Shown piece by piece: positions 42,422-54,699 of a stretch of DNA of 64,000 nucleotides (position 1 is the first letter of the stretch; each line of letters starts with the position of its first letter). Made by a program: the position numbers and the translations under genes. Source of the stretch: Nageia nagi (Eukaryota; Pinophyta); assembly GCA_050084985.1 (NCBI GenBank), contig JBITNC010000001.1, positions 87,916,001-87,980,000 of the forward strand, written 5' to 3'. Under the pieces are notes generated by a model. The model saw nothing but the letters and a program-made list of their open reading frames with translations. It did not search any database and was not told where the DNA came from.

Positions 42422-45299
42422 CTTTGCCTTTGTTGGACTAGGTATTTTACATAAAAAACTTAGTTCAACAAGTGTAGATACTTGGATGTTAGTTGAGAAA
42501 ATATATGTAGTTTGAATATTTGAACAAAATTTGAACAATTTGGCATTTAGACTATGAACATTTGAAATAATTTGCACATTTCAAATGAATATGTAAAAAT
42601 AATGTGTTCATAATAGAAAAAAAGCATAAAAATTCAGAATAAATATGAATAGGGTTTCGAATGTAGTATTCATCAAATTCAAATCCTAAAAAATGTGTTC
42701 TTGAAAAATTCAAAAAAAATATGGATAATAATTTGAATGTACTTTGTGATAATTCAAACCCTAACCAATGTGTTTGTGAAAAATTTAGAACAAATATGCA
42801 TAACAATTTGAATGTAGTATTTGTCAAACTTGAATGCTGAGCAATGTGTTCATGGAGGTATTACTTTGAACAACTTATATAGTATTTTATGATAGAATGC
42901 ATTAAACCTATGCAAAGCATTCATGATGGACTAAGAAAATAGAATTACTTAACAAGTGCATAGTCTTGCAAAAAATTTAAAAATTTGAACAATTTGAATT
43001 TTGAAAAGTTTGAAATTTTGGTAGCTTCAAACAATTTTGCAAATTTTGAAATAAAACACATTTTTTCGAGGTAAAATTATGAATTTTTTGCACTTTTGTA
43101 AAAATGAATTCAGAAAAAATTGAACAATCAGGTGGTTCTCCCCTTTAAGCGATATTGCATTGATCATAATGATCAATACAAAACCAATCAAACAAGCAAG
43201 AATTTGTATGTGACATTTGTGAAAATTTTGCACATTTAATATTTTTTTCTCTTTTTTTTTTTCCCCAATATAATTTTGCAATAACATATGGGGTGAAAAA
43301 ATATAATTTGAACAAATTTGCAAATAGTTGGGCCCACCCACGGGCTAAAAAGTCAAACTTGAACTTAAAACTAGTCAAAAAGGGGTAAATAAGTAAGAAA
43401 ATTACTATTTTTTACCTCATTTGTTACATGTGCAAGGTGGAATTTTGGTGGAAAGTGAGTAATCGATCAAGATGACAATGAATGTGCACCTCCAACTCAG
43501 ATAATCATTGGTCAACCATGCCCGAGATGCTAGGTAGGATGAAAAACACAAATTACCCATTTTTTATGTAATTTTTGCAAAGTTTAGTGTATTTTAATTA
43601 AAAAAATAATGTAGAATTGTGCATTTTCTTGTTTAAAATCCAAACTACCCCAATATGGCCGTACAAACACATAAACAAAACATGTAGATAATAGGAAACA
43701 ATCCCCCAAAATAGAATCTCCCAAATTGAACTGAATCAAAAGATATTTGAATTCCAAAAAATGGGTAACAAGAGGGTTTGAGAGGGTATTTTTCTTGTTG
43801 TGTATAAACAATGGGTCGAATATACAAGGCAAAGTTTATATGAAGGATCATTCCACTTCCATACATCCCTTATAGTACACAAACATAGAGTAGAACCTAC
43901 ATGACATGGGGGACACATGGGACCTCCACGAGTATGCATGCAACAAGCTCATTGCATGCAACCTCCCATCCACATGATAGGACTAGACATATAGGGGGGA
44001 GAGTTCCAGAGACATCTTAGTATGTGGCAAGACTACATGAGAGACATCCATCTTCTTCTTAATAGCTTTGAGAGTGGATGATGGTGATGAAACACACACA
44101 TTTTGGTTGGATAGACTACATAGGATAAACTAGACATATGAGATGAGTGTATGTCGTTAAACGATATTTTTGTATCAAAGCACGATAGATAGCTTATGTA
44201 TTTTGTGTGTTGGCTTACACCACCTTTCTACACACACACACACAAACACACGATGGTTTTCTTACATATGTTGATATAAAATCATGGTGAATGTATTTAT
44301 ATTACTTTTTATTATTGTGATAATTATGGTATATGATGGTTCAATTCATGCATATTTTTATTATTACACCCATGATATGGTTATGATGGACTTATTTTAT
44401 TTTTGCTTTAGATGAATGTGTTTTAATGTTTCAAAAATGAATAAGAAAACATGATGGTATTATGTAGGATTTTTGGGACTGAGTTCCATTTTAATGTGTT
44501 GAATGAGACCTTCTTCCTCCCATTTTATGAAACAATATGAGGAAATCCATTCAATGGTCCCAACCCATGATGAGAAATGATAAGAACATGAATGATTAGA
44601 AACTATCATACACCATAAGTGGACACAACGATCAATGTAAATAGGTTTGGAGCTGACTTCCATTTGAATTTTTAAGATGAGCTTTAGCCCTATCTATATC
44701 AGGAAGGATGTGTCATCTAACGGTTCTATGAACTTTACTAATTGTTAAGAAAATATAATAAAAAATAAAGCAAGCACATGAAAGTGGAGATAAGCCAAGT
44801 GATTGATGCTACGAATGAGTGAATAGTAGTTCTTATATCCCCAAAAAAGGTAGGAAATACTAAAAATGAGAGACCATCCAAATATCAATCATAAATATCA
44901 AGATCTAGTTTCATGAAACAAAAATTTGGTATATGAAAAGAGACACCCATAGCCACTTAATATAACCTACATAGGAATCCTTCTCATATGGGCACACAAA
45001 CTAAAAAACAAAGTCAAATAGGAATGACTCTCACTACAAAATGATGGCAAACAACAATATGAAAATAAGATATTGATGGATTTATGTGATGATTAGAATA
45101 TATATTTATTATAATTTTTATCTTTTTTAAGAACACAAGATGCAAGAAGCAAAAACAAGACAATAAATAAGCGAGGGACCAAGTCCCTCCAATCAGGAAA
45201 ATAAAGCAACCAAAGAAAGGGACAAGGACGAAATAATAGACACACCAACCTTGTTGACTTGTTTGAATATATAAGGAGGAATAGAACATTGAGATTTTA
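42422..45299. other. Element C interior with no recognisable pol
   Basis: The region is very AT-rich. It holds the 75-bp tandem repeat below and a CA-rich microsatellite at about 44230-44252. Open frames at 43027-43378, 43584-43939, 44460-44663 and 45014-45289 (minus) lack RT, RNase H or integrase signatures. Confidence 0.55.
42601..42855 (-). repeat. 75-bp tandem repeat, three copies
   Basis: AATGTGTT anchors recur at 42601, 42692, 42767 and 42843 (steps of 91, 75 and 76). On the minus strand two neighbouring units encode variants of TFKLLCIFVLNFSQTHWLGF. The unit length of 25 codons may be chance. Confidence 0.75.
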
Positions 45300-46343
45300 G
45301 AGAAGAGAGTGGTTCACATAGCAAATCCTCATGAGAGGAGGCAAGTTCCTCATAGTCTCCCTCATCCTTTATCTCATGAATTTGGGTTGAGGCTATTATT
45401 ATCCGAGGACCCTTGAAACCAAGGCCTCACTTGTCTTTATCACCATGAGTAGGTAGTTGCATGACATGAATCATGCCTTACTCATATCAACCCAAGCCAA
45501 AGCCCTACCATTTACACTTGGGAAAGTAGTGACGAATGAAGAAAGGTCTAGAAAAATAATCAAGTTTACCTAAAAAAGGTTATTTTGATGTAACCTTAAT
45601 AACTTGGTAAGAGTGAAAATCATGACCTACATAGATAAAGCAAGTTTGGTTATCCGATGGACCAAGTGGTACCAAAGTACCAATGGCCAAGGGAGACTTG
45701 AATGTATGACCTACATCATAAAGAGATAAGACATTAAACATAATATCATCGATGGTATACTCATCGAGATTAACATTTTGAATTGGAAATCCACTTGAGA
45801 GATATTATCGTGATCATATATGGATTCCTCTTTCTTTTATTATTTATTTATAAGTTTAATGTCCTCTTTTATCATATTACTCTCCTCTATTTAAGTAATT
45901 ATACTTGGTTCGCACATAGAGGAGTTGGTTTGTTTAAGCTTCTTATCTTGTTATGTTGCTTGTGCCTTCTAAGATATTTCTTCTTGAATTATAGGGGGAG
46001 GTATCATGAGGGTATATTTGTTAGAATCCTCATAGATGTTTGTAGGATTATCATGTTTTTGTGCATCTATAAAGCTTTGTTCAATTTTAGTTGGGACTAT
46101 CTTATTAATTGATTTAGATTTTTCTTCTTGAGAGTTTTCATAAATAGTAGCACCAAAAGATAATGGATTTTGGTTAATGTGGATAATATCAAGAAATATG
46201 TGTGTAGATGGAAGGATAGGGTCATTAGGTAGCTCAACAAGGTTACAATGGATGAAAGGTTCCTCATCCATCCATATGTAATGTATGATCCCCTCCTTAA
46301 TATATTTTACACAATTGTACAATGTGGAAGGAAAACACTTCAT
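45300..46343 (-). pseudogene. Element C region between protease and RT
   Basis: One frame (45969-46343) starts MKCFPSTLYNCVKYIKEG, typical of the sequence downstream of the protease in this gypsy group. Further down, GDKDK and GLGFKGPRII (about 45390-45460) resemble the glycine-rich segment that normally precedes RT. The trace ends in a hydrophobic, unrecognised stretch instead of RT. Confidence 0.55.
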
Positions 46344-46487
46344 CTCTCTAATCTAAGACCTACCAAGTAGGAAATTATACTGTTGTTCTCCCTATATTAC
46401 ATAAAAGCATGTATGAATGGTTTTAGATCCCATCAAGAAAGGAAATATAACACTACCCAATGTGTTGTATAATTGGTTGTTGAAATC

Positions 46488-46769
46488 TTATAGAATAAGT
46501 GTGAGGGCCTTAAGGTGTGACAAACATAGGCTAAGCTTTTCCAATGCTAATGAAAAAACCACATTGGTGGTTGATCCACCATCTACAAGCATCATCTTGA
46601 AATATTTTCTATCATTATGAGCTATAATGTGTAATGGATGATCCTTATCCTTCTGATTTACAATATTGCAGATATCATGCAGAAAGAATGGGATGAATGG
46701 CTCTACATGCACTTGGAAACTTCTAATAAAGTTGATAAAAACATTGGGATTTGAGGTATCCAACTCCAT
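46488..46769 (-). pseudogene. Element C aspartic protease
   Basis: The 93-codon frame contains FIPFFLHDIC, HIIAHNDRKYFKMMLVDGGS and TTNVVFSLALEKL. The DGGS box holds the catalytic Asp in the variant common to this plant gypsy group. Its job would be to process Gag. Upstream on the minus strand is a run of Pro codons (about 46908-46928), a usual linker between gag and protease. Confidence 0.75.
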
Positions 46770-47550
46770 AGTTCACAAAATATGATCCAAATCCTCTTTA
46801 TGTTGATGAGAATTTATGATAAGATCTCATAGAGAGAATTTGATGGAGTTAAGTCTTAGCTACTACTCTAAGTCACTCTATAACTTCTCCTTAACACCCC
46901 ATTATGCTGGAGGAGGAGGAGGAGGAATATGATTTGGCATATTAATGTACACCCATGAATCCTTATGGGTTTATAATTGGACCTTTCCTTTATATCTGTA
47001 TTAGTTAGTCCTGGTGGCAACATTAACCATACCTACAAAGTGCATATGAGCTTGTTCTTGTTCTACTTCCCTAACCTATTATTGATGCATTCCATAGTTA
47101 TAAGGGACATTTTGAGTAGGCTAATTATAATGCCTAATGGTACCAACTTGGATCATACCCCATTGAGGCAACAAATTCTGATATACTTATAACATGGTAT
47201 TAGGATCCAAAGAGGTACCATTAAGCATTAACTTCCTTGAATCTATGAAACTCTAAATGACCTTGCATAAATAGATGCAATGATCAGTACTATGGTATTA
47301 TACCCCATTAAAATAATAAAGCTCATCATATTTATACCATGGTTTGGTGGCCCAAGGAGGATCTCACCAAAATTTCGATAATCTCAATAGTAACATCATT
47401 GAGTTTTGTAAAGATCTTGGATAAAGGTTCATCCAACGAATCAAACTTACTCTATGGCCTAGAAGATTTCCCTTATGCTTGATTCTAATTTCTTCTTTAT
47501 GCCTAATTCTGATTATAAGGTTGACTTAGTACATTAATTTGGTTAGCCTC

Positions 47551-49640
47551 CTAAACATTTTGCATTGGAGGTGGTAGTGGTGCTTGGAGCATAAATTGGT
47601 TGACTTGGAACTTTCCTCCATTTGTAGCACCACTCTTATTGGATCCATAATTGTGATTATTATTTTCCTTCTTTACCACCTTAATATCACCATTTTGAAC
47701 CATTACCTCCTCTATAACCTTTTCTTGGAAGTTTGGCAAGACTATTTTGAGATATGTAGAGATTGCTTTATGCAAATTTTACTAAATAGTCTTGCCAACT
47801 TCTCTTGAGGCAAAGATAAGTTCATATCTATAATTAAATACTACCACCTAGCAACATAGGAAAAAATGGATTCTTTATAAAATTGAGCGAACTTCATCAA
47901 ATCTATAATGGAAGCCCTCCTATTGATATTGATAGAGAAATGTTTAAGAAAAAGTTTTGCAAGTTGCTCAAATGAATACAAGCTATGTTGTGGTAATGCA
48001 TTGTACCAATTCATAGCTTTTCCCTTAAGAGTCATAGGAAAAGTTCTCAATAAGAGAGCATTATTATTTGTAATCAAATAGCAAGCATGTTTGAAGTGCC
48101 TCAAATTCTCTTTTGGATCCTCTTTACTCTTGAACTTATCTATGTTAGGCATCTCAAACTTATTGGGGTAAGTGCTCATGGGAATACAAGGGTTTATAGG
48201 TTAATTGCATATCTCCCCATACCTAGTTTTAGATAATCCTAGATTATTTGCCTTATCCTCTAGCTCTTGTAACCTTCTCATAATTTGGATTTCATTTTGC
48301 ACATTAGGTACTTCAAAAGGTGAATTTGGTCCACCATGGGGTGGATTTGATCCACCATAAGATTGATTCAAAAAAAATTAATTACCTCGCAAAAGTATGT
48401 GCATTGGGGTTATAGAATGTGCCTTGTTGACCCCATGATGATCCTTGTGTGTTGTGGCCAAGATTTTGATTATAAACTTATTGACCTTGAGGCTGAAATT
48501 GAGTATTGGAACCATAACTTTGTTGCATATGTTGACCACTATTCTATTGCATACCATAACCTTACCCTTATTGTGTACCCTATGAAATATTCTAATTTTT
48601 ACTTGCATGTAAATCAGCCAACTAATTTTGGTACATAAAATTTTCCATGTGCCCAATCAATTATTGCATCTCTTCCATGGATAGAGTTGAGGAACCTCGT
48701 TAGGTTTTAGTATTTTGAGTGGAGTTTTGAGCTCAATTAAGGTTTTTCATGTTATGGTTGGTTTTATTTTGGAATGGAATGTTTTGGAACTAAGTTATAC
48801 CTTAGTTTAGCCCACTTTGGGTATTTTGAAATGGAGGAGTTTGAAAGTGAGTCAAACCTTGGTTTAGCCCACTTTGGGTAGTTTGTTGGTTTTGTACAAA
48901 TAGTTGGTCAAGGCCATACCAATCATCAAGATTAGGTTGATTTGATTGATCAAAATTGGGGATTCGGCCTTGTGGATTAATGCTTCAAGATACTTACATT
49001 TGTGAAATTTGAAAAATATTGGCATTTATGTTTTGGACATTTGTTGAATTTTGGAAGGCAATGTGTTGAGAAGAATTAGCTTGGTTAGACTTCATTGCTC
49101 TTTGAAATGGAGTACAGGTGTTATGTTGAACAACATTTTGGAAGTTGGGTATTATGTTTTGAAAGTATTGTTGTTATTCAACTTTAGGTGGAGGTTGAGG
49201 TTGAGGAATGATGGGATTTTCTTGTGAAAACCTTCAGTTGAATATTTCTTATTCTTATTGGATATTATTTTGAAAATTAAGCAATTCAATATTGGGTTGT
49301 AAACTATCCACAACCAAAGGTCATTTGGATGGTTGAGGTATTTTAGATATGGTATCTTGGTTGGTGGATAGTTTGCATTCTTGAGTTAGAAACCAACCTT
49401 GACCAACATTTTGTGCAATAGGTGTTTGAGATGGATTAATATAACTTTATGAGATGGATGGTTGGGGGATTTTATTTTGAATGTTATCCATCATCTCTTG
49501 ATACCAATTTCTTTCATTAGGATTTTTTTTATTAAGTTTAGGAGGGGATAAATATGTACCAGTAGTAGCTTGAGGTAAAATCCCATTCATGATGGCACTA
49601 TTGTAATTATCAAACCAAACTAGGATATCTCTTAGCATTC
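47551..49640 (-). pseudogene. Element C gag
   Basis: The best part is 47841-48179, with MPNIDKFKSKEDPKENLRHF and MTLKGKAMNWYNALPQHSLY, then FEQLAKLFLKHF, the Retrotrans_gag core. It is followed at 47551-47775 by a Lys/Asn-rich end. Upstream (48180-49640) the frame is rich in Asn, Gln, Gly and Pro and broken by stops, including 49447-49638 (MLRDILVWFDNYN). No zinc knuckle was seen. The protein would form the particle shell. Confidence 0.75.
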
Positions 49641-50040
49641 CATATGATTATGGAGAAGCTTATGGTGTGGGACCACCTAAGTTGTGAAGTTCCTCCATCA
49701 CCTTTTCCATTTGATTAGGTGTAATACATTGAAAGGTTTGGAGTGCCTTATGAAACATAATGGACTGATTTTCCACACTATTTGTTGGCTCATATTTTAC
49801 CTCACTTTCCCCTTTCTATTTTCTTTGAGCCCTTATTTCCACCATTAACACAAAGGAATCCTCATACCATACTAGATCTTTGTATAGATCATGGTCCATT
49901 ATCACACAACTATAATGTGGAACTTTTACAAATTGAATACAATGGAAGTGAAAGTACAAATAATAATAAAACAAACATCAAACAAAGAGCTTACAATTTT
50001 TTCAAAAATTTATTTTTCTTTAGCTTGATGCAATATTAAA

Positions 50041-51679
50041 ATAAACACTTAGGATGATATGAAAAAACTATATGAAGATAGCAATTATTATATATAGCAA
50101 TTTTTGCTTAGTTTATCTAGTCTTTTCTTTGTTCAATTAGATACATATCTTTTTTAGTTTTGATAGATTTTAATGCAAATTGTTCTTTTCGACATATAAT
50201 GATTCTAGTTAAGCATTTATAAAGGAAAAGGATAAATTTTCTAGGGGTGTAGATCATTTTGCAAGGGTACAAAAGTACCTCTATAGGAATCTATCCTAAA
50301 TAGAGGGGGGCTCCCAATTCTATTTTCATCTCTAAGTATGGGTTAGGCCATGGTAATAATATCCACATGCCCTAGTAACTCCCTATAATTTTGATGGAAT
50401 TTCATACAAAAAGTAAATATGAGATGCAATTAATATGAAGTGCACACTACTCCCTCAACAATATTTGCAATCCCTTCCAAAGAATGTTATTTTCAATAAC
50501 TTTTTTCTTTTCGAATGAAATGAAGCAAAGTAAAAGTTTGCAATGCACTCAACAAAGAGGGAATAAGTTCCCAACGAGCATATAAAACCTTCATTCAAGA
50601 TATGAGTTTTAAATTCAAATTAAATTTCTTGTGTATGCAACAATACTACCATGGATGAATGCAATTTTGTTACTACACAACACAAAAGAAGGCAAGCCTA
50701 GGTTACACCAAGCAATGAAATGATATGTTTAGGTACAAAAAGGAATTCAAATTCTTACCCAAATACAAATAATCCCTCCTAATCTAGGTGTAAAGCTAAG
50801 TAGGTTACAAGTCCCTCCCAAATGAGATATCTTTAAACAAGCTAAAATCCAATCACCAAGGCAAAAATACAAAAATAAAAACAACAGTGGATGCATACTC
50901 TATCAGGAGTGCAAACACATCCCCTACAATGTTACACAACTATGTTGGATATGATAAGCCAAAAAACTTCATCCTATTACAAAATTTTTATTAAAATTTA
51001 AAATTTTGAGGTACACTTATCCTAGGCATAGTCTAGACCACATCTCAACTGAGTATGGATTGAGAAAAATAGGCTTATGTTTCTAGGCATGGTATGAAAT
51101 GCATATTGTGTAAAACTTTTCTAAGCAAAAAAGACCTCTATTTATAGGTGTAACATGCTTGGGGTTAAGTATGGAGCTAAAAAAGGCTATTTTTAGGGTG
51201 CAACGTTCCTAGGGACTGGGCAAGGTACACCTAGGGGTTTGGTACCTAGGCATGGTGAGCCTAACTAGTGTCTTCTTAGAAAAAGTACAAATAGTATTGG
51301 GTGCAATGCACCTAGTGCTGGGTATGGTGCACCTAGCTTATAATGCATTTTAGGCTTTTAAAACACTCTAAAACTTCCCTATAATGTTTTTCCTCTATTT
51401 CTAGGCATAACATGACTATTACCAAGCATGATTTTGGATTGCAACTAGGGAAAAGCTGATAGATAAAATATCTAAATCTCAGATCCGATCCTCCCCTCTC
51501 CCTATGCTATCCTATCAAAACCTCACTCAAATTTGGGTTTACATTTCATTGGATTTAAATGTTTTCCACTTAGGTGGGTGAAAAATAAGAAAATCAAGAG
51601 ACATCAAATATAAGCAAAACTTAAAAATTGAAGGAAAGGGTGTAGAAAATACCAAATTTGAAGGTTGTAGTTGTTTCAT
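50041..51679 (-). other. Element C leader region with promoter-like sequence
   Basis: No gene is recognised. Read on the minus strand, 51340-51130 contains a series of short related GGTGCAC/CTAGG repeats and then CCTATAAATAGAGG (about 51129-51144), a strong TATA box outside the LTR. This could be an internal promoter or part of a different, nested element. Confidence 0.4.
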
Positions 51680-51697
51680 GTTGGGTTCACCATTTAA
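51680..51697 (-). other. Element C primer binding site candidate
   Basis: ATGGTGAACCCAACATG on the minus strand lies directly beside the LTR and has the TGG start and CCCAAC core of gypsy-type sites. The matching tRNA is not certain. Confidence 0.5.
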
Positions 51698-52145
51698 TGT
51701 AGATTGAAATTTTTGCTATATATGGCTCATGAATATGGAAGCAAATTTTGATAGTTTTGATGGATATTTGTGGTGAAAATCTTGAATCTTTCAAGCTTTA
51801 TCTCAAACCCTAGCAATGATCTTGGAAAAATAATATGAGAGCAAAAATCATGAAAGTATATGTGAGCAAATGAATTAGAAGCACAAATGAATTAGGAGAG
51901 TAATGAGCTAAGTGTTGGAATTCTAATTCCTTGGGTTATATACCTCTTGAGTCAACTTAAGTTATTTGGGCTAGATACCCACTTTTACTCATATTTGCAT
52001 TTTAAATTACTTTTTACTTTATTTTGAACTTTTGAGTAGTCTGACTTTGCATAATAAACATTAAGAATAAATTAAGCAATGACTTACAACATGTCAATGT
52101 CATAAAAATATATCAACATGAAAAGTGATATTTTCAATGTCTATA
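51698..52145 (-). repeat. Element C 5' LTR
   Basis: It starts TGTAGA and ends TCTATA, near-inverse termini. GGTATATAAC on the minus strand (near 51945) is a TATA candidate. It is slightly shorter than its partner through small deletions. Confidence 0.85.
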
Positions 52146-52539
52146 AAATATGCATAAAATCAACCAAAATGATGAAATAAGGGAAATTTCTTTTGGCTTG
52201 AATGGATCTCAAGAGCATGTTGATCAAAACCATCTTGATACAAGCCCAGCTATAGTGTTTCAAGATAGGCCCTCAAACATCACATCTATATATAAGGGTT
52301 AGAGAGATAAGAGAATCAAAGAGTTTAATTTTCCATGCTAAGAGAATGAAAATTTAGTTTCTAACATGGATGGATTTTAATTATTCTCCATTATAAACAT
52401 AAGGCATTGATTGACCTAACTAAGGTGGTAGTGATTAAGGACTATCCTAGGTCTAGGATTCTTATATAAATGAGAAGATTTGGAAGTGTATATGATGATG
52501 GAAAAGAGGAAATATTTCTAAAACTTAAAGATAAGTCTT

Positions 52540-52790
52540 GTTTAAGAACCTATCATAGTGATGTTGGATATCAGAATGGAATTTGAATTTGAAATAGATG
52601 CTTTAGGCCATACTATAGGAGTAGTATTATTACAAGGTGAAAAATTGATATACCATTAATTAGAGTCTTTTACATGCTATATTCTTAACTACCATACTTA
52701 TGATAACAAAATGTATCCACTTGTATAATATATTAATATGTGGTGACACTATTTGGTATGTAAATAAACAATTTTCCATATAGATTAGGA
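52540..52790 (+). pseudogene. Ty3/gypsy RNase H relic on the + strand
   Basis: The translation FEIDALGHTIGVVLLQGEKL is followed by YH, SFTCYILNYHTYDNKMYPLV and WWHYLV. It has the order of the Ty3 RNase H domain with its first Asp. Two in-frame stops are seen. It is opposite in strand to elements C and D, so it belongs to a third gypsy element. Confidence 0.7.
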
Positions 52791-53089
52791 ACTATTGGAA
52801 TGTACAATGCATTATTGTGTATTAATATATTCTTCCATGTAACCCACTTAACACTTTAAATATCTCTAGATACCTTTAAATGTTTAGTGAATAAAATATT
52901 ATGTAACCTTAACCTAACCCTTGGGTACAATGGTGGTTAAAGGGAGGATTTTTCTTTATAAATAGAGTGCCTCCCTTCTTGTTTATTCACTTAAGTTTGT
53001 AGTGTTGTTATGCTTTAGGAAGAGTTGTTGATGTACTCTCTTGCATGAGAGGAACCACTTCATATGTGTGTCAAATTTGTAAGATTGGT
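52791..53089 (+). repeat. LTR-like segment with TATA box
   Basis: TTTATAAATAGAGTGCCTCCC (at about 52955) has the look of a plant LTR promoter and leader. Its partner LTR was not found. Element D begins directly after it. Confidence 0.4.
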
Positions 53090-53685
53090 TATTATTGATC
53101 CGTATAATGTAACCTTAAGGTTTGATATGGTGTAATTCTTCATTGCTTGCAACATTATGGTCCTTAAAATAGTATAAGTAGTGGGATAATGCACTTGTGG
53201 GAGTTTTCTTCTCAATCTTTGGGTTATAGATCAGTTCCTATCTATGAAATAGGTCAGAAGTAACTGAAAAAATATAAAAGAGATAAAGAGTAACTAGAAG
53301 AGATTGAAATCTACACTACAAAAAGTAAACTAAAACTAATTAGCCTAAACATTACCATGCATGCAGTAATCCATTACCAAAATTAAGAATAGAACAACTA
53401 TCTCACTCCTGGGTCTCACAATTACAATACACAACCATAATTTAGAACTTAACTTCATACATAACTATTACAAAGCAAGATGACAACCATAAATTGTAGA
53501 TGGTAAAATATCATAGTACTAAATTATCATATATGAAGATAGTGCTTACACTGGAAAACTTTGCTAAAATGTTCAACCTCATGGACTTCTAACAGTTCAC
53601 TATTTATATTTTTCAATTTATAGAAATAGTGTTTTTTTCATAATTAATTACTATAATTAAATTTTTTACTAAGAATAATGCATAC
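53090..53685 (-). repeat. Element D 3' LTR, at least this part
   Basis: It aligns with 63411-64000 along its length, for example GAGATTGAAATCTACACTAC and ATAACCATAATTTAGAACTT in both. The LTR probably extends rightward beyond 53685, but the partner leaves the window, so the end is unknown. Confidence 0.8.
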
Positions 53686-54699
53686 TTAAATATATACAAT
53701 ATTTACAAAATAATTTACAACTACAGCTGATTGTACACTATGGTCCTAATTTAGAGGAAAAGTTTGGGGATCTGTAGCCTTCAATCTTCATACCAATCTA
53801 GCCGTAATCCATCACTTTTTATCTTTGACCATGGTGAATCTATAATTTATCCTATCTGTATGAGGTATGGTTTACCATTTTGATAGGTACAATCAATCTA
53901 TCTCCATAATTGACAACTACCTAAATTTTTGTAACCATTTGATATTTATGCTATAGCTCCTAGTTACGATCACTGTAAGGAAGAAGATAGATATATCATT
54001 CAATCTTGAAGGTAAACTACTACTTACCATATGGAAATGATTGATAGTTGACATGTTGGTAGAGTCCTAGGGGTCACACACTCTTGACTAAGTAGACCTA
54101 GGTGTTTCCTTCTTCTTATAGTCTTCATTCATGCATAGCAGGTATTATCTTACCTTGGCAGGTTTTGTTGGATATCTGAGAATTCTTTCCATATACTGAT
54201 TTTGCTCAAAAGATGTGACATCATCACTTGAAATTAGCGAGATATATTGAATGTGATTATTGTAATATCTACCACCATTGAGATCTTCTAGATTACTCTT
54301 AGATATATAAATAGACTATATATAACAACACTCAGTAACAAGACCTGAAAAAGTCTTAGTTCATTTTCCAAGATCGACACTCTTTACCTTAAGACTTATA
54401 CTAATTTTTAGAATATGAATTAATGGACTATATACAAACAACACCCACCTTGGCATAAAATGGAAGTTATAAGTGACACTTATTTAACTAATAACCGATA
54501 AAATAAACATGACTCAAGGAATATACAAGACACTTAAGTAAAGACCAAATCTGCACAAATATTTACATATGAAAGAAAAGGGACTAAGGAATGGGAATTA
54601 AAGAAGGATATTTATTCTATAATTAATGAATGAATCTATGAAAGAATAAATAATATAAAGAATTTTACCCTTTTCAAAGTGAGATTTAAAAAAAGTAAT
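53686..54699. other. Element D: rest of the LTR and/or untranslated region
   Basis: No coding signal. A polypurine tract candidate on the minus strand (TTGAAAAGGGTAAAATTC) lies near 54660-54679 but no LTR end of the CA type adjoins it clearly. Confidence 0.4.

Larger units (their letters stand above)
41961..52145 (-). mobile_element. Element C: Ty3/gypsy element with gag and protease only
   Basis: Similar LTRs of 461 and 448 bp bracket about 9.3 kb. On the minus strand a PBS-like site, a long leader, gag and protease are recognisable. The 2.9 kb between 45300 and 42422, where RT, RNase H and integrase should lie, shows none of their motifs. The outer flanks GGATA and AAATA agree at three of five positions, so a target duplication is only possible. 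It resembles the non-autonomous gag-only (TR-GAG or LARD) layout. Simple deletion of pol followed by decay is the alternative. Confidence 0.75.

Noticed and set aside
43027-43939. Minus-strand frames in element C considered as an env-like ORF
   Set aside because: Hydrophobic residues follow from AT richness; no signal peptide, conserved Cys or family resemblance, and the frames overlap one another.
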